A DNA stretch of 61,834 nt, taken from contig CAMNRM010000028.1 in assembly GCA_946553025.1 (NCBI GenBank), positions 1 to 61,834 on the forward strand, given 5' to 3'. This document shows, piece by piece, positions 1-9,046 of this stretch (its first letter is position 1; every line of letters begins with the position of its first letter). The position numbers were made by a program, and so were the translations under genes. Under the pieces are notes generated by a model. That model ran no database searches and was not told where the DNA came from. It saw only the letters and a list, made by a program, of their open reading frames with translations. This DNA is from an uncultured Clostridium sp. Its GTDB lineage: Bacteria > Bacillota > Clostridia > Lachnospirales > Lachnospiraceae.

Positions 1-127
1 CTGCTTTTCTTCATCCTCCGCAATCATCTTCAAACACTGCTTTTCTTCATCCTCCACAATCATCTTCAACACTGCTTTTCTGCATCCTCCGCAATCATCT
101 TCAAACACTGCTTTTCTTCATCCTCCC
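1..127. repeat. 36-bp tandem repeat at the 3' end of the CE2 esterase gene
   Basis: Three full copies (from 1, 37 and 72; lengths 36, 35, 36) and a partial fourth (from 108) of a unit beginning CTGCTTTTCTTCATCCTCC. The partial copy crosses the stop codon of the esterase gene (118-120), so the array begins inside the gene and continues past the window edge. No function is evident. Confidence 0.9.
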
Positions 128-1404
128 AAATCCCCCGGCAAAACCTCTTCATCCCAGACATTCACCGAAAGCCCCTCAATAAAGCGCACCAGTTCTTCCG
201 CCATCTCCTCGGCTTCCGGAATCCTGATATGCCCCGGCGTCCCGCACCCATTGCGCGAATACAGAAAATGAAACACCCGCTCATCTCCATCCCGCCGCAG
301 TTCCTCACAGACCTCGTCAATCGCCAGATCCCAGTTTCTATGATGTTCCAAAATCGTCGTCGCCAAAAGAATCACTGCCTCCGGATACTTCCCACGAATA
401 TTTTCCACCAGCTCCCTATACTTCTTCTTCCAAAACCTTGCCCGCTCCCCATCAATATCTTCCTTCATCACATCCACCGGATGGCTGTCATTCTGCCCAA
501 CAGCAATAAGCACCAGATGCGGCTGAAACCGTGAAAAATCCCATTCCTTCACCTTGCCAAGCCCCGGATGATAATGCAGCTTATCCCACATAAACTCCAT
601 CCCCGGATACGTCGGCCCCACCCATCCGGTTCCGTTCAGCAGAGGAATTCCCCCCTGGGCAATATCATAAAGTTCTGCTCCAAGCTTCCTCGCCGCTATC
701 CAGGCATAAGAATACCAGCTGTTGGAATACTCCCCCTCATGCTCCGGATCGGGCTTTCCCACATAATCCACTGCCTCCGAAACCTCCCCGGCCGACACCG
801 AATCTCCGTAAACCTCCATGCGTCGCGCCGGTTTCAGCGGTCCTTCCAGCAAACATCCGTCTTCCGAAAGCTGAAGGGAACAGAGAGAAAAACTGTGGCA
901 GCAATCTTGGCGCTTAAAAAAAATCACCTCATGCCGTTTCCTTCCTCCTACGCCTTCTCCCATATTCATCCCTTCTCCGGCATCTGCTGCTTCTCCCATA
1001 TTCACCCCTTCTCCGGCATCTGCTGCTTCTCCCATATTCACCCCTTCTCCGGCATCTACTTCTCCCATATTCACCCCTTCTCCAGCATCTGCAGCTTCTC
1101 CCATTTCTCCTGCTTTCTCAGCGATCGCCCTTCCTTCTTCTCTTTCCCATTCCTCATCCAAAAGCACAATCTCTGTTCTTCCCTCTGCCTTTAACTTCCA
1201 CTTCTTTTCCTTCCCGTCAACCCACGCGCCCACATAATTATCCCAGAAAACCCGATGATTTTCCACCACAAGCACGGCCCTTTTCCCATAAAACCAAAAC
1301 GTCAGCGAAGAAGCCGGAAAGATAAACACCGGCCTTTGGGGATCTTCATCATCAATTCTCCCACTGTACAAAAGACGTTCATCCTGCAAAGAAACTGAAA
1401 CCAT
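118..1404 (-). CDS. CE2-type SGNH/GDSL carbohydrate acetyl esterase
   Basis: Predicted intracellular deacetylase for acetylated mannooligosaccharides. The N-terminal part (about 1-95) resembles the beta-sandwich of CE2 esterases. Residues about 104-155 are a repetitive 12-residue linker (unit GEAADAGEGVNM). The SGNH hydrolase domain follows, with the nucleophile Ser in GDSV near residue 200, a VGQND block near 303 and the late His in GTPGH near 392. There is no signal peptide. An upstream ATG at 1419 is in frame, but the ATG at 1404 has GAGGG eight bases upstream and is preferred (428 aa). It is the last gene of the mannooligosaccharide operon. Family knowledge: Roseburia mannan loci encode a comparable intracellular CE2 esterase. 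The exact acetyl position it attacks is inference. Confidence 0.82.
   Translation of the reverse strand: MVSVSLQDERLLYSGRIDDEDPQRPVFIFPASSLTFWFYGKRAVLVVENHRVFWDNYVGAWVDGKEKKWKLKAEGRTEIVLLDEEWEREEGRAIAEKAGEMGEAADAGEGVNMGEVDAGEGVNMGEAADAGEGVNMGEAADAGEGMNMGEGVGGRKRHEVIFFKRQDCCHSFSLCSLQLSEDGCLLEGPLKPARRMEVYGDSVSAGEVSEAVDYVGKPDPEHEGEYSNSWYSYAWIAARKLGAELYDIAQGGIPLLNGTGWVGPTYPGMEFMWDKLHYHPGLGKVKEWDFSRFQPHLVLIAVGQNDSHPVDVMKEDIDGERARFWKKKYRELVENIRGKYPEAVILLATTILEHHRNWDLAIDEVCEELRRDGDERVFHFLYSRNGCGTPGHIRIPEAEEMAEELVRFIEGLSVNVWDEEVLPGDLGG
955..1101 (-). repeat. In-frame 36-bp/12-residue repeat inside the CE2 esterase
   Basis: Copies begin at about 955, 991, 1027, 1060 and 1096; one is 33 bp, all multiples of three. 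They encode GEAADAGEGVNM-like units in the hinge between the N-terminal sandwich and the SGNH domain. The unit is acidic, Gly/Ala-rich and probably a flexible spacer. Copy number is likely to vary between strains. Confidence 0.9.
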
Positions 1405-1436
1405 TCTGCCATCCCTCATTCAAACCAAAATTCCAC

Positions 1437-1640
1437 TTCCAAGCAACAATTTCAAATCCACTTTCCAAAACATCAAACCCACTTCCAAGCAACAATTTCA
1501 AATCCACTTTCCAAAACATCAAACCCACTTCCAAGCAACAATTCCAAATCCACTTCCCAAAACATCAAACCCACTTCTAACAACAGCCAAATCTGCTTTC
1601 CCAACAACTCCAAATCTACTTCCCCAACAACGCCAAATTC
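1437..1640. repeat. 46-bp tandem repeat between the GH130_1 and CE2 genes
   Basis: Copies of a unit beginning TTCCAAGCAACAATTTCAAA start at 1437, 1483 and 1529, exactly 46 bp apart, followed from 1575 by degenerate copies that run into the last codons of the phosphorylase gene (stop at 1616-1618). The unit is not a multiple of three and carries no convincing gene. It fills most of the 1405-1615 gap. Confidence 0.9.
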
Positions 1641-2785
1641 CTCGCAATCAAGGCACACCTCTGCTTCACACAATCCGGCGACCGAAGCGCATCCTCCGGC
1701 GTATTAAACAAATAGTCCTCTAACTTATCAATGGAAGTCGTCGCCACATGCATTCTCGTATCCGAAGCCGCGTAGTAAATATACACCTTTCCCTCATCGT
1801 CCGCAACCGCTCCATTCGTAAACACCACATTGGACACATCTCCCACGCGCTCCCAGCCAAGAGGCACCAAAAACACCCCCGACGGCTTAGCAACCACCTT
1901 CTCCGGATCATTAAGATCTGTCCCAAACACATAAAGCACATACCGAAGCCCTGCCGCCGTATTCCTCACCCCATGGGCAATATGAATCCAGCACTTCTTC
2001 CCCTTAATCGGAACAGCCCCCGCCCCGTTCTTCGCCTCCGTCAGCGTATGATAAATTCTCTCACTGATAATCTTCTCCTCATCAATCACCGCATGGCAGA
2101 TATCCTCACAAAGCCCGAAACCAATTCCGCCGCCGCTTCCCGTTTCAATAAACCCATCCATCGGCCTCGTATAAAACGCATACTTCCCATCCACAAACTC
2201 CGGGTGTAGCACCACATTCCTCTGCTGCGGCGACCTGCGCGTCGTCAGATTATCAAGTCTTTCCCAGGAAACCAAATCCTTCGTCCTGACAATTCCCGCC
2301 GCCGCAACTGCTGCCGACAAATCCTTATCCGTCTTATCCTTACTCTCCGAACAAAACACCCCATAAATATACCCGTCCTCATGCTGAGTCAGCCGCATAT
2401 CATAAACATTCGTTTCCTCCGCACAAGTATCCGGAAGCTGCACCGGATAATCCCAGAAATGAAACCCGTCAACCCCCGTTTCACTCTCCGCCACAGCAAA
2501 AAACGACTTCCTGTCCGCTCCTTCCACCCGAACAACCAGATAAAACTTCCCGTTCAGCCGAATTGCTCCCGAATTCATCACCGCATTAACGCCCAATCTC
2601 TCCATAAAATAAGGATTCGTATCCGCATCCACATCATACTTCCAATGCACCGGAACATGCTCCCTGGTCAGCACCGGGTCCACATACCGATCGTAAATCC
2701 CATTATAAAAATCCGCCTTCCGATTCTTCTTCCCAATCAACTTCAAAAGCCTATCCTGCTCCACAAAATACTGCTGATGTACCAT
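1616..2785 (-). CDS. mgp: GH130_1 4-O-beta-D-mannosyl-D-glucose phosphorylase
   Basis: Phosphorolysis of beta-1,4-mannosyl-glucose to alpha-mannose 1-phosphate and glucose in the cytoplasm. The 389-residue protein has the five-bladed propeller blocks of subfamily GH130_1: [13 protein letters not shown] near 57-69, [16 protein letters not shown] near 86-101, and NVYDMRLT with Asp129 at the position of the family catalytic acid. The ATG at 2785 has GGAGG eight bases upstream. The epimerase gene directly upstream supplies its substrate from mannobiose, which supports the specificity. The closely related mannosyl-oligosaccharide specificity cannot be excluded from sequence alone. Confidence 0.92.
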   Translation of the reverse strand: MVHQQYFVEQDRLLKLIGKKNRKADFYNGIYDRYVDPVLTREHVPVHWKYDVDADTNPYFMERLGVNAVMNSGAIRLNGKFYLVVRVEGADRKSFFAVAESETGVDGFHFWDYPVQLPDTCAEETNVYDMRLTQHEDGYIYGVFCSESKDKTDKDLSAAVAAAGIVRTKDLVSWERLDNLTTRRSPQQRNVVLHPEFVDGKYAFYTRPMDGFIETGSGGGIGFGLCEDICHAVIDEEKIISERIYHTLTEAKNGAGAVPIKGKKCWIHIAHGVRNTAAGLRYVLYVFGTDLNDPEKVVAKPSGVFLVPLGWERVGDVSNVVFTNGAVADDEGKVYIYYAASDTRMHVATTSIDKLEDYLFNTPEDALRSPDCVKQRCALIARNLALLGK

Positions 2786-2842
2786 TATTTCATCCTCCTT
2801 ACAATCTCACAGAAATTCTCTATAAACTCTATAAATCCCCCG

Positions 2843-4018
2843 CTACTTTATCCTCCGAATCACCTCAAAACACATCCGCCCATTATGATAAGGACATTTC
2901 CAAGGTTCCACAATCGGCTTTTCACTCTCCGGCTTCCCCTCATCACTCAAATCCCAGAACCACTCCGACCCGTCCCGCGGATCAATCACAAACCTCTTAA
3001 TATACTCCCAAATCTCCTCAACCGCCCGCAAATACTCCATATGCTCCGGTGCCTTCTCCCAGGCATTCAAAAAGCCCACCATAGCTTCCGCCTGCACCCA
3101 CCAGACCCTGGTCTTATTCTCCACACCCTTCTCACATTCATTCCAAAGCGAATGCCCATGATAGGCCCTCCGATAAACATTCGCCGCCAAATCCTTCGTA
3201 ATCTTCAATAACCTCTCCGTAATCTCTGCATCCCCCAAAACCTCGCACCCCCGGTCAATCAGCCAGGCCGTTTCAATATCATGTCCATAAGAATACAGAT
3301 CAATCAGCGAATTCCACTCCCGGTCAAAAAACACCTCCTGCCGATGAAGCCCCGGATTATAAACCTTACCCGCAAACAAAGAAAGCATCTCCTTCAGCGG
3401 CTTCACCACCCGCGCATCCCCCGTCACCCGGTAAAGCTCCGTATAAGCCTCAAACACATGCAAAAGCGTATTCATCGTCCTCTCCGCCATCACTCCATTC
3501 TCCGACAGCTTCTCATTCCCCGCCGGCGTCCGAAAATCCCTGGCAAACGCTTCCAGATACCCCCCTTCATCCTTCCCTCTCTCCTCAATCAAATCAAACA
3601 AATCCCAGGCCAGTGAAAGCGCCTCCAAATCCCCCGAAGCCGCATAATACGAAGACAAAGCATACACCGCAAACGCCTGATTATACACATGCTTCGTCCC
3701 GTCCTCAACTTCCCCGTCAAACCGAACCGACCAAAACACCCCGCCAAACTCCCGATCCAGGCAAAAATCCCGCAAAAACAAAAACGCATGCCGCGCATAA
3801 GAAAGCAGCCTCTCATCTCCAAGACACAGAAAAGCATTAGAAAAAAACCACAAAATCCTGCTGTTCAAAATACACCCCTTCACCGCCCCCTTATCCACCT
3901 GCAGATCATACCCCATATATCCATAAAACCCGCCCTGTTCCTCATCCTTAAGATTCATCCAAAACGGGAGAATTTTCGTCTTCAAATGTTCAAGCACTTC
4001 CTGTTTAACACGTTCCAT
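2843..4018 (-). CDS. Cellobiose/mannobiose 2-epimerase
   Basis: AGE-superfamily (alpha/alpha)6-barrel enzyme that epimerises the reducing-end sugar, turning beta-1,4-mannobiose into mannosyl-glucose for the neighbouring GH130_1 phosphorylase. Family blocks are present: GTKHVYNQAFAVYALS, AERTMNTLLHVFEAYTELYR, YSYGHDIETAWL and RVWWVQAEA, which contain the conserved active-site His, Arg, Glu and Trp residues. An upstream in-frame start at 4051 exists, but the ATG at 4018 has GGAGG six bases upstream and gives 391 aa, normal for the family. It lies between the two GH130 genes on the same strand. Assignment as mannobiose-acting rests on the context. Confidence 0.93.
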   Translation of the reverse strand: MERVKQEVLEHLKTKILPFWMNLKDEEQGGFYGYMGYDLQVDKGAVKGCILNSRILWFFSNAFLCLGDERLLSYARHAFLFLRDFCLDREFGGVFWSVRFDGEVEDGTKHVYNQAFAVYALSSYYAASGDLEALSLAWDLFDLIEERGKDEGGYLEAFARDFRTPAGNEKLSENGVMAERTMNTLLHVFEAYTELYRVTGDARVVKPLKEMLSLFAGKVYNPGLHRQEVFFDREWNSLIDLYSYGHDIETAWLIDRGCEVLGDAEITERLLKITKDLAANVYRRAYHGHSLWNECEKGVENKTRVWWVQAEAMVGFLNAWEKAPEHMEYLRAVEEIWEYIKRFVIDPRDGSEWFWDLSDEGKPESEKPIVEPWKCPYHNGRMCFEVIRRIK

Positions 4019-4198
4019 TTCTATCCTCCATCCCTTTCCAAAACCAAACAATCATTATCTCACATCAAAAAAAACATCACCAACCAACCACTTACACCCT
4101 ACCAAAAAAGAAGCGGAGCTGCCCCAACCAAAAAAATCCCAAATAACACCCCGCTTCCCATCACAATACAAATCCCCACTGCCAACCAACCAGCGCAG

Positions 4199-4323
4199 GC
4201 GTGGGGATGTTCCATAAGGAATCCCCTATAGAACGTCGGCGCTTAACGAGGTCCTTCACGAGTTTAGCGTCCGCTACGTTCTATGCGGAGCGAGAGCGTG
4301 GTGACGATGGAACATCCCCACGC
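4199..4323. repeat. 125-bp palindromic intergenic element
   Basis: Perfect 17-bp arms at 4199-4215 and 4307-4323 (GCGTGGGGATGTTCCAT and its complement) enclose a second, imperfect inverted repeat with TAGAACGT at 4229-4236 and ACGTTCTA at 4276-4283. Nothing in it looks coding. It lies in the 4019-4424 gap between the GH130_2 stop and the epimerase start and would form a long hairpin in the operon transcript. It may be a small non-autonomous element or a structured RNA. The rest of the gap (4019-4198) is AT/C-rich with no recognisable feature. Confidence 0.85.
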
Positions 4324-4412
4324 CGCAGCGGAACAGCATCACCACTCCCCCACGCCACAGCAAACCACCATCACCACCCCCACACCGCAGCAAACCAGCA
4401 TCAGCACCCCCC
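4319..4412. repeat. About 31-bp tandem repeat after the GH130_2 gene
   Basis: Three imperfect copies begin at 4319, 4351 and 4381, each starting CAC(G/A)CC(G/A)CAGC and ending in a C tract. The array abuts the palindromic element on one side and ends about 12 bases from the GH130_2 stop codon. It is probably a slippage-generated minisatellite. Confidence 0.75.
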
Positions 4413-4424
4413 CTTAACCGCAAT

Positions 4425-5447
4425 TTACCGAACCCCAACCTCCACATCCGCCTCTCTCACCACACTGTGCTCCTTAATATACTCCACCAATTCATCCGCA
4501 TAAGCAAACGCCAGCCCCACATAACTATCCGCTGCCCCATAATAAATCGCCAACCTATTCGTCCCCGCATCCTGCAAGGTCGCGCAAGGAAACGTCACAT
4601 TCGGCACAAACCCTCTCTCTTCATACCACTCTTCCGGCGTCAGCAGATAATTCTCGCACCGATACTTCACCTTCGACGGCTCGTCAATATCCAAAATTGC
4701 CCCGCCGATACTGTACACATACCCATTGCACGTATTCGACACCCCATGATAAATCAAAAGCCATCCCTCGCTCGTTTCAATCGGTGCTGCCCCTCCGCCA
4801 ATCTTAAGGCTCTGCCACCATTCCTCCGACTTCCCCATCACATGACGGTGTTTCCCCCAGTAAACCAAATCCGGGCTTTCCGAAACAAAAATATCTCCAA
4901 ACGGCGTATGCCCGCTGTCACTCGGCCTGGAAAGCATCATAAAATTCCCGTGAAGCTTCCTTGGAAACAGCACCGCATTGCGGTTAAACGGAAGAAATGG
5001 ATTCTCCACCCGCACAAACCTCTTAAAATCCGTCGTCTTTGCCATCCCAATCGCCGCCCCGTAAAAATCCTGGCACCAGATAATATAATACACATCCTCC
5101 ACCTTCACCAGCCGCGGGTCATAGGCGTACACCGGCATAAAGGGATTTCCGTCCTCATCCTCAAAAGGAATCTTATTCTTATCAAACGTCCAGCAAATCC
5201 CGTCCTTACTTCTCCCCAGGTAAATATAGGGAATCCCGTTAATCTGCTCCCCGCGGAACACCCCGATAAATTCCCCCTCATAGGGAACCACCGCACTGTT
5301 AAAAATCCGCGCAACACCTTCCGCCGGGTTCCTTCCGATAACCGGATTCTGGCTGTATCTCCAGATCGGGGCACCATTTAATTTTTCCGGCCTATCCTGC
5401 CAGGGGAGATTGGAAACTCCCTGTTCAATCAAATGAAACTCACTCAT
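4425..5447 (-). CDS. GH130_2 beta-1,4-mannooligosaccharide phosphorylase
   Basis: Predicted to remove non-reducing mannose from beta-1,4-mannooligosaccharides as alpha-mannose 1-phosphate. The 340-residue protein has the shorter propeller of GH130_2, with RIFNSAVVPYEGEF near 47-60, FRGEQ near 64, YAYDPRL with Asp110 at the catalytic-acid position, KIGGGAAPI and IYHGVSNT. The ATG at 5447 follows GGAGG with good spacing. It is paired with a GH130_1 enzyme and an epimerase, the classical phosphorolytic mannan route. An intrinsic terminator separates it from the transporter genes upstream, so it may be expressed at a lower level than the transporter. Confidence 0.9.
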   Translation of the reverse strand: MSEFHLIEQGVSNLPWQDRPEKLNGAPIWRYSQNPVIGRNPAEGVARIFNSAVVPYEGEFIGVFRGEQINGIPYIYLGRSKDGICWTFDKNKIPFEDEDGNPFMPVYAYDPRLVKVEDVYYIIWCQDFYGAAIGMAKTTDFKRFVRVENPFLPFNRNAVLFPRKLHGNFMMLSRPSDSGHTPFGDIFVSESPDLVYWGKHRHVMGKSEEWWQSLKIGGGAAPIETSEGWLLIYHGVSNTCNGYVYSIGGAILDIDEPSKVKYRCENYLLTPEEWYEERGFVPNVTFPCATLQDAGTNRLAIYYGAADSYVGLAFAYADELVEYIKEHSVVREADVEVGVR

Positions 5448-5474
5448 TGCTCAATCCTCCATATTCTTTCGATA

Positions 5475-5523
5475 AAAAACACTCCCGGACGTTTTCGATG
5501 TGTGTGTTGATTATCCGGGAGTG
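5475..5523 (-). terminator. Intrinsic terminator inside the mannooligosaccharide operon
   Basis: Arms CACTCCCGGA (5480-5489) and TCCGGGAGTG (5514-5523) form a perfect 10-bp stem followed on the minus strand by six T residues. It sits between the second permease gene and GH130_2. It would make the transporter genes the most abundant part of the transcript. Confidence 0.85.
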
Positions 5524-5603
5524 CCCATGCATCACAACAGAATTCCATAAATTTTAAATTGATAACGCAGCAGCGCATCCTCCGGTGACGCACCGATACA
5601 ACC

Positions 5604-6452
5604 TTATCCCTTCACTGCACCCGCAGCCAGTCCGCCGTAAATCTGCTTCTGGCAGCACAGGAAGATAATCAATGCGGGAAGCAGGGTAATTAACACGCCC
5701 GCACAGATATAATTGTACTGATTGCCCATCGGGCCGGTAAAGGTGTAAAGTGAGGTCGCCACAACCACAAGCTTGCTCTTATCCTGAAGATAGAGGTTTG
5801 CCATATAGTATTCATTGTACGTACCCACGCCCTTTAAAATCAATACGGTAACAATCGCCGGTTTTAACAGCGGGAATAAAATCTTATAGAACACGCCAAA
5901 GTATGTACATCCGTCCATAATCGCCGACTCATCCAGCGAAACGGGAAGGTTTTCAAAAAACTGAATAAATATCGTGACGGCAATAATGTCCGTGCCCATC
6001 ATAACGATAATATAACCATACAGATGATTGATCAAGCCCATACTGTACATAATCTGGTAAACCGAAACCTGCATGGCAATGCCCGGAAGCAGGCTGGCAA
6101 ACAGAAAGAGGTTCTTAATCAAACCGTTTCCAGGGAATTTAAACCGGTTAAGGATGTAGGCCAGCATGGAACTGAATAAAATCGATCCGCCCAGGACGAA
6201 GACCAGGACAATCAGGGAGTTTCTAAATGCCAGACCCATATTTGCCTTACTCCAGGCATTAATAAAGTTGTCAAAATACAGCCAGCTTGAAGGAAGCTGC
6301 ATAACGTTCGTATTGGCATACTCCTCGGGCGATTTAAAGGCCGTGATCACACAGCTTGCAATCGGAAGCAGTGCCACAAAGGCGGCAAAGATTACCGTAA
6401 AATACTTAAGAAACGTCAAGGTATACTTTCTTATTTTCATTCCCAGTGTCAT
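5604..6452 (-). CDS. Sugar ABC transporter permease, MalG-type
   Basis: Inner-membrane permease of a carbohydrate ABC importer of the CUT1 family. The 282-residue protein has about six hydrophobic segments and the EAA loop near residues 176-195 (LDESAIMDGCTYFGVFYKIL), where the permease contacts the ATPase. The ATG overlaps the stop of the upstream permease by four bases (ATGA), indicating translational coupling. GGAGG lies nine bases upstream. No ATPase gene is present in the window, so the system probably uses a shared MsmK/MalK-type ATPase. The substrate (mannooligosaccharides) is inferred from the operon. Confidence 0.9.
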   Translation of the reverse strand: MTLGMKIRKYTLTFLKYFTVIFAAFVALLPIASCVITAFKSPEEYANTNVMQLPSSWLYFDNFINAWSKANMGLAFRNSLIVLVFVLGGSILFSSMLAYILNRFKFPGNGLIKNLFLFASLLPGIAMQVSVYQIMYSMGLINHLYGYIIVMMGTDIIAVTIFIQFFENLPVSLDESAIMDGCTYFGVFYKILFPLLKPAIVTVLILKGVGTYNEYYMANLYLQDKSKLVVVATSLYTFTGPMGNQYNYICAGVLITLLPALIIFLCCQKQIYGGLAAGAVKG

Positions 6453-7447
6453 ACCGCTGCACCTCCCCGGTTTAATTTCTTCTCGCGCTTCATCCTTCTT
6501 CTGCGGATGCTCTCCTCCGACTCGTCATTGGGGAAAAGCTTTGCCATAACTACCTTCTGGAAGATGGTAACGATAAAGATTAATACCATCAGCACAATCG
6601 CCATCGCCGAAGCCAGGCCGACCTTCTGGTTTTCATGGGCAATACGGTTCATAATAACGAAATATGTACCGGTTCCAAAGCTTCCGTTCGTGATTACGTA
6701 AGGCGGTTCAAATGCACTCAGCGAACCGGAGATGGACATAATCATATTTAATACGATAACCGAGTTAATGCTGGGCAGCATAATGTATCTGAACTTATTC
6801 CAGGCATTCGCTCCGTCGATGGCGGCTGCCTCGTAAAGCGTCTGGTCAACCGACATCATTGCCCCAAGGAAAAGCACCATGTTCTGTCCAAGGTAACGCC
6901 ATAATGAGGTAAATACCAGGGAAATATTGTTGATTCTTGTATCCTTTAACCAGAAGGGCAGGTTCTCTAAAGGAATTCCAATCCATCCAAGAACGGTATC
7001 TAAAACAAAGCCTCTGGTAAAGAAGAACTTGAAAATAAAACCAATGGCAATACCGCAGACCAGGTAAGGGAAGAACAACAGGCCCTTAAAAACCTCTTTT
7101 CCGTGCAGCTTAAAGCAGAAAATCGTGGCAAAGTACAGTGCCAGGCCAAGCTGTACAAAGGATGCGGCAATGTAGTAAAAGGCCAGCAAAAGGGATTTAA
7201 AGCAGTCATCCCGGCTGAACACTTCAATGTAGTTTTTCAGTCCCACGAAGGTTCTCGGCCCGGAGTATTTCATATTGTAAAAGCTGAACTTAAACATTTC
7301 CAGGAAAGGAATGTAGGTAAACAGCATTAACAGGGCTAACGGCACGGCCATAAACGTTACGATAACAAACAGACGCTGTCCTTTTCTCGACTGTGCCCAT
7401 TTTTTAAATTTCTGCATGGAAGTTTGTTCCGATTTTTGCGCTGACAT
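6449..7447 (-). CDS. Sugar ABC transporter permease, MalF-type
   Basis: Partner permease of the CUT1 importer. The 332-residue protein has about six membrane segments, an EAA motif (LYEAAAIDGANAWNKFRYI) and a basic C-terminal tail. The start follows AAAAAAGGAGG. It lies between the binding-protein gene and the second permease, the usual order of such operons. Predicted role: transport of mannooligosaccharides, inferred from the linked phosphorylases and epimerase. Confidence 0.9.
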   Translation of the reverse strand: MSAQKSEQTSMQKFKKWAQSRKGQRLFVIVTFMAVPLALLMLFTYIPFLEMFKFSFYNMKYSGPRTFVGLKNYIEVFSRDDCFKSLLLAFYYIAASFVQLGLALYFATIFCFKLHGKEVFKGLLFFPYLVCGIAIGFIFKFFFTRGFVLDTVLGWIGIPLENLPFWLKDTRINNISLVFTSLWRYLGQNMVLFLGAMMSVDQTLYEAAAIDGANAWNKFRYIMLPSINSVIVLNMIMSISGSLSAFEPPYVITNGSFGTGTYFVIMNRIAHENQKVGLASAMAIVLMVLIFIVTIFQKVVMAKLFPNDESEESIRRRRMKREKKLNRGGAAV

Positions 7448-7531
7448 TCGACTGCCTCCTTTTTTATTTGATGTAAGTATTGGTTGCCGGAAACGTGTAA
7501 ACAGTAACGTTTCTCACAGGTGCAGACGAAT

Positions 7532-8955
7532 CTACTGGGAAATCGCGGCGATATAATCATAGGCTTCCGGCGTCACACCATTATTCTCCTGTGCGGAAGT
7601 CCACTTCTGATTCCACTCGTCCATAATCTCGTCAAAGGTCATTGATTTAAGCAGAGCAGCCTCAACAATGGCCTGTTTCGGCTCATTGGAATTATTCAGG
7701 CCGATTTCCGAGTCATTATTAACCAGGTTAAATAATTCTTCCTCACCCTCTAACGGAGGATTATCGATAATAAAGTCAATTCCCTCAAACGGCTTTAATA
7801 CTTCCGGATATTCCGCACCCTGAACGGTAGGAATGGCACCGGCGTCAAAGGCATAGCCGGATTCCTCTACCAGCCACTTTACATATAACATGGAAGCAAT
7901 CTGATTGTCGCTGTTTGTCTTGCTGTTAATGCCGTAGCAGTAATCCGGGCCGGCGGATGCGTACTGCTTTCCGTTTACCGTAATCGGGAATGACATGTAG
8001 GCGATATCTTCAGGATGGCTTCCGCCCTCCTGCATCTGTACAACGGCCCAGGAGCCAAGAACCATACAGCCAATCTGCCCGTTGTTAATCATTCCCTTGC
8101 TGCCTTCCCAGTCGGTTGTGGTCGGGTCTTCCTCGGTTAAGCCTCTGGCCACGGACTCATATAAGGTATAGTAAACCGCATAAGGTCCGGTCATATCATC
8201 ATGCTTCTGGAAAGGATTTTCTCCGTGAACCAGGCCCATATTGGTGAAATCCGGGTCGCCGGTTGCCGATCCTGCCACATAGGCATCCCAGGCTCCCATC
8301 GTCCAGCCCGCGGCAAAGTTGGTGTACAGCGGAATGGCGTCCGTATTATCTTTAATCTTCTGCAGATCTTCCAGGAATTCATCCGGGGTCTTTGGCAAAT
8401 CGGTAATTCCCGCCTGCTCAAAAACTTTCTTATTATAAACCACACCCTGGGCATTTCCCATGGAAGGCATACCATAAACCTCGCCGCTGTAGGCAAAGTT
8501 ATTCAACATAATGTAATCCTTCTCCAGATCCGCCGTTTTGCCAAAGGTAATAAAATGTTCCGGCAGTTCCGCCTTATCCATAGTCGTCGGAATCATGCAG
8601 ACATCGCCCCAGTCGTCCGTGGTAAGACGCATGGTAATGCTCTCCGCATAATCGGTTACTCCTTCATAATTAATCGTAATATTCGGATACTTCTCGGCAA
8701 ACTTCGCCTTATAATCCGCAAAGGTTGTATCAATTAAATCGGTACGCTGGGTCAGCACCTTGATTTCCGCCGTTAAATCGGTGTATTCCTCACCCAGTTT
8801 CAAATCCTGGATGGTCGGTAAATCAACTGCCGCTGCATCAACCCCCCTCCCGAACTTTTGTTCGATTCTCCTTCATTTTTGGAACCGCAGGCTGCCAGAG
8901 ATGCCGCCATAATTCCTGCCAGTGCAAGTGCGCAAATCCTTTTCATTTTCTTCAT
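7532..8955 (-). CDS. Mannooligosaccharide-binding lipoprotein, reading frame broken near the N-terminus
   Basis: Extracellular solute-binding protein (family 1) of the adjacent importer. Translation from the ATG at 8955 (AAAGGAG nine bases upstream) gives a lipoprotein signal peptide with lipobox LAAC and a Ser/Gly-rich linker, but meets a stop near 8803. The mature domain runs from about 8841 to 7532 in the next frame. The frames join if the six-G tract (minus strand, 8842-8847) had a seventh G, giving GGGVDAAAVDLPTIQDLKLG. The mature part is otherwise intact, with the typical GMPSMGNAQGVVYNKKVFEQ hinge region. As it stands no exported product would form. A sequencing or assembly error, a real mutation, or slippage-based phase variation are all possible. 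Confidence 0.85.
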
Positions 8956-8978
8956 AACCCATTCTCCTTTTAATTATT

Positions 8979-8999
8979 TTTAAGTATTTTTTACTTAAA
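8979..8999 (-). promoter_or_regulatory. Candidate LacI-family operator at the transporter promoter
   Basis: Inverted repeat TTTAAGTA (8979-8986) and TACTTAAA (8992-8999), five bases apart, lying just downstream of the predicted -10, where a bound repressor would block transcription. The same TACTTAAA core occurs in the promoters of the LacI gene (near 11551) and the alpha-galactosidase gene (near 14009). Confidence 0.6.
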
Positions 9000-9002
9000 T
9001 TA

Positions 9003-9031
9003 ATAATAGCACATAATTATTAAAATGTCAT
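9003..9031 (-). promoter_or_regulatory. Promoter of the mannooligosaccharide operon
   Basis: Minus strand: -35 ATGACA (9026-9031), 17-bp spacer, -10 TATTAT (9003-9008). It is about 48 bases upstream of the binding-protein start. The 8956-9345 gap between the two divergent genes is very AT-rich and holds this promoter, the operator, an upstream box and the AraC promoter. I see no gene in it. Confidence 0.65.
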
Positions 9032-9046
9032 TATTAATTCTTGTTT

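Noticed and set aside
1-127. Possible CRISPR array
   Set aside because: Units are directly contiguous with no unique spacers, and no cas genes are present.
1473-1673. Open frame of 66 codons on the minus strand
   Set aside because: It is translated 46-bp repeat DNA with no ribosome binding site or family resemblance.
4199-4323. Insertion sequence
   Set aside because: Too short, with no transposase frame; kept only as a palindromic element.
3613-4503. Several plus-strand open frames opposite the epimerase and across the palindromic element
   Set aside because: Low-complexity, Pro/Lys/Arg-rich translations of the antisense strand or repeats, without start signals.
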